Shown: positions 6,913-14,972 of the stretch, in pieces
Layout of the letters: every line of letters begins with the position of its first letter
How positions within the stretch are numbered: position 1 is the stretch's first letter
Assembly: GCA_946613735.1 (NCBI GenBank)
Contig: CAMOFS010000007.1
Span: 1-15,414, forward strand
Direction: 5' to 3'
DNA from: an uncultured Lachnospiraceae bacterium
GTDB lineage: Bacteria > Bacillota_A > Clostridia > Lachnospirales > Lachnospiraceae
Length of the DNA stretch: 15,414 bases
Translations under genes and position numbers: made by a program
The notes under the pieces: model-generated
Database searches by the model: none
Told to the model about the DNA's origin: nothing
The model's input: the letters and a program-made list of their open reading frames with translations, nothing else

Positions 6913-7964
6913 TCTTAGCTTCTGATTCCGTAGTAACGGTATATTCAGATACAATGGCACTGGTGCTGGTACTGGGGCTTTTGTTTATGACACAGACCTT
7001 CAAGGACGGAAAGGATTATTTCGCTGACAAGCTTTTTTCCTGGCTGTGTATCCTGACCATGGTCAATGCCATTTCCAACGGCCTGAGTTATGCTTTACAC
7101 CATCAGGTATCAGGCTGGCCGGCCTTTGCGAGGATGATCCTGCCCACCATAGCCGAGTATTCCACGCTGGTGGTACTTTTCGGATGGTATATCTATGTGG
7201 ACTACAAGCTTTATGGCAGTAAGGATCGGTCGTTACTTATCAGCCATATCTTTCAGATACCTATATATGTGGTAGGTGTGCTATGTATCATCAACCTGTT
7301 TTCCGGTATCATGTTTGAGGTGACAGAGGAGCATCTCTTTGTGGCCAAGCCTTTGTTTTACGTTGTTTCAGTATTGCAGTATGCGTATGGCATCTTGCCG
7401 TTGTTGTCCATCATACGGTATGTAAGGATGCACGGTAAGCTCCACTTTTTCCACGTTACTCCCATTGTTATTCCCGTGCTGTCGGGATCACTTTTTACCC
7501 TGTTTTCCGACTATTCGGCCAGGGCCTTTGGCTTTGCCATAGCACTGGTGCTTATACATATGAGCTATATCAACCTGTGGAGGTTTGAAGATCGCCAGTC
7601 CGGCTTCTACAATAGATTTTATATCAATTACATTGTGGATATGAGCAGGGATGAAAAGCTGGATTATCGGAGTGCCATCGAGTTTATCACTGCCAATACC
7701 CCTGATGAGTTCTATGACATTCTAAAGACCGAGGCCCCCGGGGATGCTAAGATCATACGTATGGAGCCCAACCGCTTTTTGCTTTTCTCCGAGAGCGCAA
7801 AGTCGTCCATGATCAGGCTTTTGTCATCCATGATCCAGGATGCTTCCGATGAGTACGATGAGGCTCATAGGGATTCCGGCCCCATTGACCTTCTGATAAG
7901 CTACCGTGTCAGGAAAAAAGATGAGGCTGCCGACGAGTTCATCCGCAGCATGGCGGACCTGTAG
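6909..7964 (+). CDS. 7TM protein with degenerate GGDEF-like domain
   Basis: This is a 351-residue protein. Residues 15-222 hold about seven membrane helices related to the preceding gene. The C-terminal cytoplasmic part (226-351) begins DRQSGFYNRFYI (228-239), which fits the D-x-x-T/S-G-x-Y-N-R entry of diguanylate cyclase GGDEF domains. Where the catalytic GGDEF loop should be, however, the sequence is RMEPNRFLLFSE (284-295), so the signature is replaced by EPNRF. The domain is therefore not expected to make c-di-GMP. It could bind nucleotide or act as a protein interface. The start ATG overlaps the previous stop and has AGGAGG just upstream. It is the last gene before a promoter, so it probably closes region A's transcription unit. 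Confidence 0.75.
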   Translation: MILASDSVVTVYSDTMALVLVLGLLFMTQTFKDGKDYFADKLFSWLCILTMVNAISNGLSYALHHQVSGWPAFARMILPTIAEYSTLVVLFGWYIYVDYKLYGSKDRSLLISHIFQIPIYVVGVLCIINLFSGIMFEVTEEHLFVAKPLFYVVSVLQYAYGILPLLSIIRYVRMHGKLHFFHVTPIVIPVLSGSLFTLFSDYSARAFGFAIALVLIHMSYINLWRFEDRQSGFYNRFYINYIVDMSRDEKLDYRSAIEFITANTPDEFYDILKTEAPGDAKIIRMEPNRFLLFSESAKSSMIRLLSSMIQDASDEYDEAHRDSGPIDLLISYRVRKKDEAADEFIRSMADL

Positions 7965-7970
7965 GCGGTG

Positions 7971-7999
7971 TTGAATGCTCTCAGTTAAAAGGGTATAAT
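7971..7999 (+). promoter_or_regulatory. Sigma-A-type promoter
   Basis: TTGAAT (7971-7976) is separated by exactly 17 bases from a perfect TATAAT (7994-7999). The expected start of transcription is near 8006, giving a leader of about 33 bases before the lipoprotein ATG. It separates region A from the lipoprotein/cyclic-nucleotide genes. Confidence 0.7.
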
Positions 8000-8026
8000 C
8001 AGGATGGATTTGGCATTATATGTGAC

Positions 8027-8032
8027 AGGAGG
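8027..8032 (+). promoter_or_regulatory. Ribosome binding site deciding the lipoprotein start
   Basis: AGGAGG directly abuts an ATG at 8033 but is 6 bases from the ATG at 8039. The second spacing is the usual one, so 8039 is preferred. Confidence 0.7.
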
Positions 8033-8038
8033 ATGATT

Positions 8039-9445
8039 ATGAAAAGATTACTTGCACTTGCACTTTCGATTATTATGGCAGTATCACTTGCCGGTTGTTC
8101 CCTTCCCTTTGGCCCAAAGGCAGGCGGGACGGATGATACAGCATCTTCGGCCGGTGGAGAGACTATGGAATACATAAGTCCCGATGGATGGAGCGTTAAC
8201 TACGACGGTAAGCTTTTCGAAGCCAACGAGATAGATGAGCACAGCGCTTCCTTTGTGTACCAGGGTGATTCGGCCGGAAGCAGTATGGTGACCATAAGCT
8301 ATGTTAACGGCAAGCAGCCCGAAGAGGCTATGTCAGAGATCACCGGTAACTGGGAGGGTGAAGAACGTAATGAGGGATTTTTCCCCGGTACTGATGACAA
8401 ATGGGGCTATTGGCGTACCCTTAAGACCTCAGATGAGGGCTCGGGCTATGAAGAGACCCTTATAGGTGGTGAGTACAACGGAGGGGCTCTGCTTTTTGAC
8501 ATAGTATCCCACAAGGGTAATGATGAAGAACAGAGCATGGCTGTAAGCGACAGCCTTTCCGGTATAATAGATTCCATTAAGTATGAGGACTTTGGACCTC
8601 AGACCATGTATGCATATTACCCCGGTACCTATTCCAACATTGACAGTGACACTGGAGCTGTCTACAAGGTCATCCTCAACGAGGGTCATACCGGCAAGCT
8701 TTCCTTCCAGGATGAGGTAGATATCCTCTGGGGTGGCTATGAGATAATTACTGCTGACGGCAGTGCAAGATATGAGTACACTATTGAGGGAGACATCCTA
8801 AACCTCAATTATGACGGTAACTGGCTGGAGTTTTCCAAGGGTGATCTGCCCGCAGCTGCTGATGCGTCCGCTGATACCGCTGCACAGGATACGGCTGCTT
8901 CGGATGTTACAGCTGATACAGCCCCTGCATCAGAGGAGGCTGCCCAGCCGGCTGATGCGGCATCTTCATTGGCAGCCACCGGTGATGAGATCACGGACAC
9001 TGTGGCTTACTACGTTAATACTGAGATCGGACAGTACTTTGAAGCCTCAGATGTGGAGATCCCCTATATCAACATCATTGACATAGATGAGAGTGACCCC
9101 AATGATGTCTGTGTGTACGGAGATTTCTGGTACTTTACCTACAAGATCAACGGCGACACCTTAGAGACCCAGGCAGGTGGATCCTTCCCCGGCTGCATCC
9201 ATCTTAAAAAGATGACAAGCGGCTATTCTGTCACGGGTATGGACCGGGTTGAGGACGGAAGCAATTTTGATCCCAGCGCTAAAAAGATTTTCGGAGACAG
9301 GTACCAGGCATTCATGAGGATGCATTCCGACGGTGAGACGAGAGAAAAAGAGAGAGCAGACCAGATTGCGGCTTATGTCAAGAAGAATGGTATTATGGTT
9401 ACAAAGTATAAGGATTACGGCTGGGATGCCGTCACATTACAGTAA
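8039..9445 (+). CDS. Secreted lipoprotein with two extracytoplasmic domains
   Basis: This is a 468-residue lipoprotein. The signal peptide has Lys2-Arg3, a hydrophobic core, and the lipobox LAGC with Cys20, so the mature protein should be lipid-anchored on the outer face of the membrane. A first domain (about 44-268) begins YISPDGWSVNY and contains a beta-rich part ending in GNWLEFSKG. An Ala/Asp/Thr-rich low-complexity linker (about 270-318) follows, and a C-terminal domain (320-468) closes the protein; cysteines at 358 and 386 could form a disulfide. The domains look like generic Clostridia lipoprotein modules, and I cannot assign a ligand. It has its own promoter and is followed after 23 bases by the cyclic-nucleotide receptor gene, so it may be cotranscribed with it. 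Confidence 0.85.
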   Translation: MKRLLALALSIIMAVSLAGCSLPFGPKAGGTDDTASSAGGETMEYISPDGWSVNYDGKLFEANEIDEHSASFVYQGDSAGSSMVTISYVNGKQPEEAMSEITGNWEGEERNEGFFPGTDDKWGYWRTLKTSDEGSGYEETLIGGEYNGGALLFDIVSHKGNDEEQSMAVSDSLSGIIDSIKYEDFGPQTMYAYYPGTYSNIDSDTGAVYKVILNEGHTGKLSFQDEVDILWGGYEIITADGSARYEYTIEGDILNLNYDGNWLEFSKGDLPAAADASADTAAQDTAASDVTADTAPASEEAAQPADAASSLAATGDEITDTVAYYVNTEIGQYFEASDVEIPYINIIDIDESDPNDVCVYGDFWYFTYKINGDTLETQAGGSFPGCIHLKKMTSGYSVTGMDRVEDGSNFDPSAKKIFGDRYQAFMRMHSDGETREKERADQIAAYVKKNGIMVTKYKDYGWDAVTLQ

Positions 9446-9468
9446 TTAAACAAAGGAGGACTATATTT

Positions 9469-10428
9469 ATGGTTAAGGAGTTCAAAAAAGGTGAGATCAT
9501 TTTTAACGAAGGAGATGTGGGTGACACCTGTTTTGATGTGACTTCCGGTAGTGTGGGCATCTATACGGACTATGGTACTGAGCACGAGAAGCAGCTTACC
9601 TCCATTGAGACCGGGCACATTATGGGCGAGCTGGCACTTATTGATTCGTTTCCCCGTTCAGCCACGGCTGTTGCACTTACGGATGTCAGCGCCAACGAGT
9701 TTACGCTTGAAGACCTTCAGGGCTATTTTGAGAATAATACCGAAAAGGTTACCTTTATCATCAAGGAGATGTCGGAGCGTATCGCCAGACTTACCCGTGA
9801 TTATGATGATGTGGTGGATACCATAGCAGGTCTGTTCCCTGTCGATGCGGACCGAAAGCCTGGTATTGCTGACAAGATCAGGCAGTTTGCCGCTGCATAC
9901 AAGATGGCAGCAAAGGCCAATAAGATATCCAAGGAGTCTCTTGAGGATCTGGTCCAGACCGGACATGAGAACGGCTTCTCCAAGAATGTTGAGACCTATT
10001 CCAAGGGAACCCTTCTTTTCAAAGAGGGCGAACCCGGCAGATGCATGTATGACATCTTTACCGGTTCTGTGAATATCTACACCGGCTATGGTACTCCCGA
10101 AGAGAAGCTTATCACCACCATAGGCGTTAACAAGTTTTTCGGCGAGATGGGCCTTTTGAACGAAGGACCCCGTACCGCTACGGCTGTTGTCAATATGGAC
10201 CACACCATGATCCAGAGCCTTTACATGGAAGATTTTGAGGAGCTTTATGAGAACAATCCCATCAAGATCAACATGCTGATAAAGCATATGGCTTTCAGGG
10301 TAAGGAAGCTTACAGACCAGTATACAGAGGCATGCAAGCTTGTGTATGAGGTATCAGAGGCAGAGTCATCCGGCAATGTTACGGATGAGCTTAAGCAGAG
10401 AGTGCGGGCGTTCCAGGCTCAGTATTGA
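9469..10428 (+). CDS. Tandem cyclic-nucleotide-binding domain protein without output domain
   Basis: This 319-residue cytoplasmic protein has two CRP/PKA-regulatory-type cNMP-binding domains. Domain 1 (1-115) has the phosphate-binding cassette MGELALIDSFPRSATA with Glu54 and Arg63. Domain 2 (about 172-290) has FGEMGLLNEGPRTATA with Glu226 and Arg235. The Gly-Glu and Arg that hold the cyclic phosphate are thus intact in both. A helical linker (115-170) joins them, and only a short helix follows, so there is no CRP-type helix-turn-helix. The layout is like a PKA regulatory subunit. Ser64 and Thr236 next to the Arg occur in both cGMP and cAMP receptors (CRP has Ser there), so the ligand is open. 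The start has AAGGAGG at 9 bases. It lies between a lipoprotein and a nucleotidyl cyclase; its partner protein is unknown. Confidence 0.88.
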   Translation: MVKEFKKGEIIFNEGDVGDTCFDVTSGSVGIYTDYGTEHEKQLTSIETGHIMGELALIDSFPRSATAVALTDVSANEFTLEDLQGYFENNTEKVTFIIKEMSERIARLTRDYDDVVDTIAGLFPVDADRKPGIADKIRQFAAAYKMAAKANKISKESLEDLVQTGHENGFSKNVETYSKGTLLFKEGEPGRCMYDIFTGSVNIYTGYGTPEEKLITTIGVNKFFGEMGLLNEGPRTATAVVNMDHTMIQSLYMEDFEELYENNPIKINMLIKHMAFRVRKLTDQYTEACKLVYEVSEAESSGNVTDELKQRVRAFQAQY

Positions 10429-10435
10429 GATTATG

Positions 10436-10471
10436 GCTTTTGGCGGCTGTAAGCGGCCGCCGGAAGCTTTT
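10436..10471 (+). terminator. Intrinsic terminator or attenuator hairpin
   Basis: A 12-bp stem (arms 10436-10447 and 10456-10467, two G-T pairs, GC-rich core GGCGGC/GCCGCC) closes an 8-base loop and is followed by TTTT. It lies 8 bases after the cNMP-receptor stop. The T-run is short and the cyclase ATG is only 21 bases on, so partial read-through is likely. Confidence 0.65.
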
Positions 10472-10491
10472 GCACTATATTCGGAGAATAC

Positions 10492-11817
10492 ATGGATTAC
10501 AGTTTATATAACTCAAAACTTGATTATGTCTTTAAGAACATGGAGGATGCCGTCTGTATCACGGGTAAGACAGGTGATCTGTATTATTTCAATGATGCGG
10601 CGGAAAAGCTTTTGGGCATATCTGCAGAGCATATTGGTAAGGAAAAGATATGGAAGACCATTCCCTATGTGGAGACCAATGACAATCTGATCCAGATGTT
10701 CATAGATGCTACTGTGGCAAAGGAAAAGACCATCCAGGATATCGTAAGCTACGAAAAAAAAGATGGCAGCATTTTCAAGCTCAGGGTTAACATCACCTAC
10801 ACCAATGAGGATGAAAACGAGTTTTTCGTTATAGTCATTACCAATCTTACCGAGCTTTTCAGGGTTAATGAAGCCTTTGCAAGATACACCTCAGCTGAGA
10901 TCGCTGACTTTGTTTTAAATACACCAGAGGGAGAAAAGCAGGGTGGTGTCTCTAAGGAGGTTACCATACTTATGAGTGATCTTAGAGGCTTTACCGCCAT
11001 GAGTATGAAGCTTTCGGCCACCAAGCTCATCAAGGTGCTTAATCACTACTTTGAGCTGATGTGTGAAGCCATCACTGAGTATCGCGGGACCGTTATCGAG
11101 TTTTTGGGAGATGGCATATTTGTTGTATTCGGTGCGCCAAAGGATGATTTTGAGCATGCAAAAAATGCCGTCAAATGTGCCATAGCTATGGAAAATGCCA
11201 TGACCCGGGTCAACGAATGGAATGAGCAAAACGGTTTTCCACAGCTTGAAATGGGTATCGGCATCAATTCCGGCAAGGCAGTCGTTGGCAACATCGGATC
11301 AGCCGACAAGATGAAATACGGCTGCATGGGTGATACAGTCAACCTGGCCGGACGCACGGAGTCCTTTACCGTGGGCGGGCAGATATATATCACCAAAAAT
11401 ACCGCCGATCTCATTGACGAAGAGCTCAAGATCAGTGAGGAGCAGAGCTTTATGCCAAAGGGCGGCAAGGAGGAGCTATCCATTTACAGCATCGTGGGTA
11501 TGGGAGAGAGCATCCTCGACTCCTATCATGCCGACATCAGATGGCAGGGAAGAAAACGTCCCATAGACATCGAGTTCAAGGAGCTTGAAGGCAAGGCTGT
11601 GGGAGAAGAGATCTACAAGGGCAGTATCTCTGATATATCCGAGGATGAAAGGTATGCGATAATGACTTCGGATAACGAGCTTCCTCTTCTTATGAACCTT
11701 ATGATCGATACTGGCGGATTCTTGTACGCCAAGATCACCGGGATACGTGAGGATGGCTATCTTATCTGCTTTACCGCAAAGCCGGATAATTTTAAAGACT
11801 GGGCATATAACTCGTAA
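10492..11817 (+). CDS. PAS-coupled class III nucleotidyl cyclase, possible guanylyl cyclase
   Basis: This 441-residue soluble enzyme should make cAMP or cGMP from ATP or GTP. A PAS domain (about 10-122) is followed by a linker with FARYTSAEIADFVL and the cyclase domain (about 150-338). Metal-binding Asp163 sits in MSDLRGFT and Asp207 in EFLGDGIF; the transition-state pair Asn284 and Arg288 is in NLAGR. All catalytic residues are present. The base-selecting position four before Asp207 is Glu203, as in guanylyl cyclases, not Lys as in adenylyl cyclases; the second selecting position is Gly277 instead of Thr/Asp. A C-terminal domain (about 352-441) with GSISDIS and YAKITGIREDGYLICF resembles PilZ-like modules (less sure). 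GGAG lies 5 bases before the ATG. It pairs naturally with the upstream cNMP receptor. Confidence 0.88.
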   Translation: MDYSLYNSKLDYVFKNMEDAVCITGKTGDLYYFNDAAEKLLGISAEHIGKEKIWKTIPYVETNDNLIQMFIDATVAKEKTIQDIVSYEKKDGSIFKLRVNITYTNEDENEFFVIVITNLTELFRVNEAFARYTSAEIADFVLNTPEGEKQGGVSKEVTILMSDLRGFTAMSMKLSATKLIKVLNHYFELMCEAITEYRGTVIEFLGDGIFVVFGAPKDDFEHAKNAVKCAIAMENAMTRVNEWNEQNGFPQLEMGIGINSGKAVVGNIGSADKMKYGCMGDTVNLAGRTESFTVGGQIYITKNTADLIDEELKISEEQSFMPKGGKEELSIYSIVGMGESILDSYHADIRWQGRKRPIDIEFKELEGKAVGEEIYKGSISDISEDERYAIMTSDNELPLLMNLMIDTGGFLYAKITGIREDGYLICFTAKPDNFKDWAYNS

Positions 11818-11828
11818 GCCTATTTTGG

Positions 11829-11857
11829 TTGATTAAAATGCCTAAGTAGTTTATTAT
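11829..11857 (+). promoter_or_regulatory. Candidate sigma-A-type promoter before the STAS gene
   Basis: TTGATT (11829-11834), 17 bases, then TATTAT (11852-11857), in the AT-rich 111-base gap between the cyclase and STAS genes. The fit is weaker than for the promoter at 7971. Apart from this and the STAS ribosome site the gap shows nothing else. Confidence 0.45.
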
Positions 11858-11928
11858 GGATTAGTAATTGTTTTTAGATGTACTGAATTAATGAACCTGT
11901 TATCAATATATTATTAGGAGGTTATACT

Positions 11929-12231
11929 ATGCTGGACATTAACAAGGTGATCGATGGTGATAAGCTTACAGTGGTACTTACAGGAAGGCTTGATACTACC
12001 ACAGCCCCCGAGCTGGAGGAGCAGGTCAATTCTTCACTTTCCGGGATCGCTAACCTTATCTTTGACGTTGCTAAGATGGAGTATATCTCCAGTGCGGGAC
12101 TTCGTGTTCTTTTAGCATCACAGAAGATCATGAACAAGCAGGGTGGCATGAAGGTTGTTCACCCCACTGATGACGTTAAGGAGATATTTGACGTTACTGG
12201 CTTTTCAGACATCCTTACCATAGAGGACTAA
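11929..12231 (+). CDS. STAS anti-anti-sigma factor
   Basis: This 100-residue protein is of the SpoIIAA/RsbV anti-sigma-factor-antagonist family. It has the typical strand VVLTGRLDTTTAPELEE (15-31), then IFDVAKMEYISSAGLRVLL (44-62), where the Ser-Ser-Ala-Gly-Leu at 54-58 holds the serine that the cognate kinase would phosphorylate (Ser55 most likely). Its length is full for the family. In its dephosphorylated form it would bind the RsbW-like kinase and free a sigma factor or other client. The phosphatase and kinase expected in such a switch are encoded just downstream at 13371 and 15021. The ATG has AGGAGG at 7 bases, and a candidate promoter lies upstream. Confidence 0.92.
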   Translation: MLDINKVIDGDKLTVVLTGRLDTTTAPELEEQVNSSLSGIANLIFDVAKMEYISSAGLRVLLASQKIMNKQGGMKVVHPTDDVKEIFDVTGFSDILTIED

Positions 12232-12240
12232 TAGTCTTTC

Positions 12241-13374
12241 ATGGGAAAAAGGCACTTCCTTTCAGAACTTAGGGGCCTTATTTCAGCGGAGCCCTGTAAC
12301 ACAGGCAGACAGCAGGAGGTTGACCTTGCAAAGGCCATGATTGCCTGTTGCCTGGCAGCCATTCATGTCTTCGTTGAATGTTCGACGGACGAGGCTCTGG
12401 ATTCATATGGTGTCCCATACTTTTTTGACAGTATATTGGGAGGCCCTATGGCAGCCCCTATGTTTATGTTTTGTATGGGAGTAGGCTTGAGATATGCCCA
12501 TGACCATTCCCCCAGGCATTTGTTTATCAGGGGAGTCAGGCTTATTGCCATGGGGTATTTACTCAACCTGTGCCGTTATGTGATACCGTCACTGCTGGGA
12601 TACATGATCACCGGTGATTATGATTTTTATATCATACCGCTGCCTTACAGGTTTTTCGGTAATGATATCTGGCAGTTTGCGGGACTGGCCAATCTTTTTA
12701 TGGCGCTGCTTATTTATCTGGATATGACGCCTTTGGCCACTTTCAATGTGGGTGTCATTACCAGTGCCATAAGTATGGTATTTCCGGATTTGGACACCCA
12801 TAATGAGGTGCTCAATGTCTTACTTGGCCACTTTATAGGTGTAGGAGGAGAGGGCAGGATATATTCCGACTTTCCGCTGTTTATATGGTTCCCCATATAT
12901 GCGGGGGGCTATGTCTTCGGGTATTATCTGATCAGGGTCAGGGACGAGGAGCGTTTTTACCGGATGATCACAGTGCCTAGCCTTATCATTACCCTTGGTT
13001 TTATGAGTTTGGAGGCCTATCTGGGGGTGGGCATGATGGGAGGAAGCGGTGCCAATGTTTTCTACCATATGCTGTTACCAGAGGCGTTCATCTGCATATT
13101 GTTTGTAGTTGGTTTTATAGGAGTAGACTATTATATCCTGAAGTACCTTCCTCAGTGGCTCATCAGTCTGATCGAGAGGATCTCAAGGTCGCTTATGGCG
13201 GTGTACTTTATCCAATGGGTGCTTGTCTGGTGGATCGTGGATTTCTTTATCTACGTCATACGCGGCGACAAGTATTTAGACTGGCCATGGGGACTCCTTT
13301 TGGGGATTGTTATCGGAGCCGTATCCGTGGAGTTCGGTATCAGGGTTACCGAATCTAAAGGGAGATATAATTGA
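12241..13374 (+). CDS. Polytopic membrane protein, acyltransferase-like
   Basis: This is a 377-residue integral membrane protein with about ten hydrophobic segments. The N-terminus carries RQQEVDLAKAMIACCLAAIH (23-42), the Arg-x-x-x-Asp-then-first-helix pattern with a His at the helix end (His42). This pattern is common to the acyltransferase-3 and heparan-alpha-glucosaminide acetyltransferase (DUF1624/DUF418) families, which move acetyl or acyl groups across the membrane. The assignment is by pattern only and the substrate is unknown. An in-frame TAG at 12232 rules out a start earlier than 12241. The ribosome site is poor: GAGGA ends 13 bases before the ATG, next to a small hairpin. Its TGA overlaps the phosphatase TTG by 4 bases, so it is coupled to the partner-switching genes. 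Confidence 0.7.
   Translation: MGKRHFLSELRGLISAEPCNTGRQQEVDLAKAMIACCLAAIHVFVECSTDEALDSYGVPYFFDSILGGPMAAPMFMFCMGVGLRYAHDHSPRHLFIRGVRLIAMGYLLNLCRYVIPSLLGYMITGDYDFYIIPLPYRFFGNDIWQFAGLANLFMALLIYLDMTPLATFNVGVITSAISMVFPDLDTHNEVLNVLLGHFIGVGGEGRIYSDFPLFIWFPIYAGGYVFGYYLIRVRDEERFYRMITVPSLIITLGFMSLEAYLGVGMMGGSGANVFYHMLLPEAFICILFVVGFIGVDYYILKYLPQWLISLIERISRSLMAVYFIQWVLVWWIVDFFIYVIRGDKYLDWPWGLLLGIVIGAVSVEFGIRVTESKGRYN
13358..13364 (+). promoter_or_regulatory. Ribosome binding site for a TTG start
   Basis: AAGGGAG lies 6 bases before TTG at 13371, and the TTGA overlaps the previous stop. No alternative start exists before the first membrane helix, so TTG is well supported. Confidence 0.75.
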
Positions 13375-14972
13375 GCGACAGTAATTTTAAGATCAAAACC
13401 CCTTTGGGGAGAAAATACCTTATAAGCCTGACACTTTCCACTATCATACTTACGGTCTGTATCTGTACGGTGGTGACGATGATCTTTCGAGCCAAGGTTT
13501 TGGAACACTACGATCGTCTGGGCTTCTCCATATCCGACCATGTGGCCAGTATGTTTGAAGGAAATACAGTAGATCTGGTTTTAACAAATGGCATTGAAGA
13601 TAGCTCCATGGCTCAATTGTACGACAGCTATAATGATTTTTTACAGGCCACCAAGGAGCGTTTCGGACTTTTGTACCTGTATGTTGCCGTTCCAGGTGAT
13701 GACACTATTGTCTATCTCTGGGATGCAGATGAGGGCGTTGATGCCTTTATGGATGAGGAGCAGTTTTCCCCCGGTGGAGCCGAATGGTCCAAAAAGGTGA
13801 TGAACAACCAGGGAGAGCGGCACCTGCACACCTTCAACGATCCGCAGTACGGCAGTGTGGCTACAGCCGCTACTCCTATATATGATAATGAGGGCAAGCC
13901 GGTGGCTTTGGCCTACTGTGATTTTTCGCTGAGGACGCTGGTGGAGGGTATCATTACCGTCAATGTCATCACGGTGATACTCATACTTTTGCTCATGACC
14001 ATATACACGGTTGTCTTTTACTTTATTGCAAAAAAGAGCATAGTGGATCCCATTGTGGATCTGACTGTTGCTGCAGGAGAGATGACCGACAATCTGGATA
14101 AGGAGGATGCTTCCTTCGTATCCACCGTAAATACCGGAGATGAGATCGAAGCTTTATCCCATGCCTTTGAGAACATGGACAAGGAGCTTCGCAGATATAT
14201 AGTCGAGAATACCAGGATAGTAGAGGAGAAGATGAAGCTGGGCACGGAGCTCAATCTGGCCAGGGATATCCAGGCTTCAGCTCTGCCCAATGATTTTCCT
14301 CCCTTCCCTGACAGAAATGAGTTTGAGATCTATGCCACCATGGATCCTGCCAAGGAGGTGGGCGGAGATTTCTACGATTTCTTCATGGTGGATGATGACC
14401 ATCTGGCAATGGTGGTCGCTGATGTATCCGATAAGGGTATTCCCGCATCCCTCTTTATGATGGAGTCCATGATCCTCATCAACAGCAACTCCATGCTCGG
14501 AGGACATACCAATGAGGTCCTGATGCGGGTCAATGAAAAGCTTTGCAAGAATAATCCTGACAGCATGTTTGTTACTGTATGGCTGGGGATATTGGAGCTG
14601 TCAACCGGGATGCTGCGTGCCACAAGTGCAGGTCATGAGTATCCCTGCATCAAGGCTCCGGGAGGTAAGTTTGAGCTCTTTAAGGACGAGCACGGCTTCG
14701 TACTGGGTGCCATGGAGGGTACACCTGAGAAGGAGTACGAGCTTAAGCTTGAACATGGAAGTACGCTGTATGTATACAGTGACGGCGTACCGGATGCCTG
14801 CAATACAGACGGGGTACAGTTCAAGGAGGACAGGATGATCGATGCGTTAAACATCGATCCGGAAGCGGATATGTGTACTCTTTTACACAATGTTAAGATC
14901 AGTATTGATGAGTTTGTCGGTGAAGCAGACCAGTTTGATGACATCACCATGCTTGGTATCAGATATAATTGA
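13371..14972 (+). CDS. Membrane-bound sensor serine phosphatase (HAMP-PP2C, SpoIIE/RsbU type)
   Basis: This 533-residue protein probably dephosphorylates the STAS protein. Membrane helix 1 (about 15-38) and helix 2 (about 191-220) flank an extracytoplasmic sensing region (40-190) that looks Cache-like. A HAMP linker (about 221-275) and a helical segment follow, then the PP2C/SpoIIE domain (about 296-533). Metal-site motifs are present: GGDFYD with Asp333, ADVSDKG with Asp351, YSDGV with Asp471, and DDITML with Asp523-Asp524. It should read an external signal and set the phosphorylation state of the STAS switch. It starts at TTG overlapping the acyltransferase-like gene and is followed 48 bases later by the RsbW-like kinase, completing a partner-switching operon. 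All catalytic aspartates appear intact. Confidence 0.9.
   Translation: MSDSNFKIKTPLGRKYLISLTLSTIILTVCICTVVTMIFRAKVLEHYDRLGFSISDHVASMFEGNTVDLVLTNGIEDSSMAQLYDSYNDFLQATKERFGLLYLYVAVPGDDTIVYLWDADEGVDAFMDEEQFSPGGAEWSKKVMNNQGERHLHTFNDPQYGSVATAATPIYDNEGKPVALAYCDFSLRTLVEGIITVNVITVILILLLMTIYTVVFYFIAKKSIVDPIVDLTVAAGEMTDNLDKEDASFVSTVNTGDEIEALSHAFENMDKELRRYIVENTRIVEEKMKLGTELNLARDIQASALPNDFPPFPDRNEFEIYATMDPAKEVGGDFYDFFMVDDDHLAMVVADVSDKGIPASLFMMESMILINSNSMLGGHTNEVLMRVNEKLCKNNPDSMFVTVWLGILELSTGMLRATSAGHEYPCIKAPGGKFELFKDEHGFVLGAMEGTPEKEYELKLEHGSTLYVYSDGVPDACNTDGVQFKEDRMIDALNIDPEADMCTLLHNVKISIDEFVGEADQFDDITMLGIRYN

Noticed and set aside
7584..7964. Active diguanylate cyclase
   Set aside because: The GGDEF loop is replaced by EPNRF, so catalysis is not expected.
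9658..10287. 209-codon open frame on the - strand inside the cNMP-receptor gene
   Set aside because: The + strand has two intact cNMP-binding cassettes over the same bases; the - frame has no motif.
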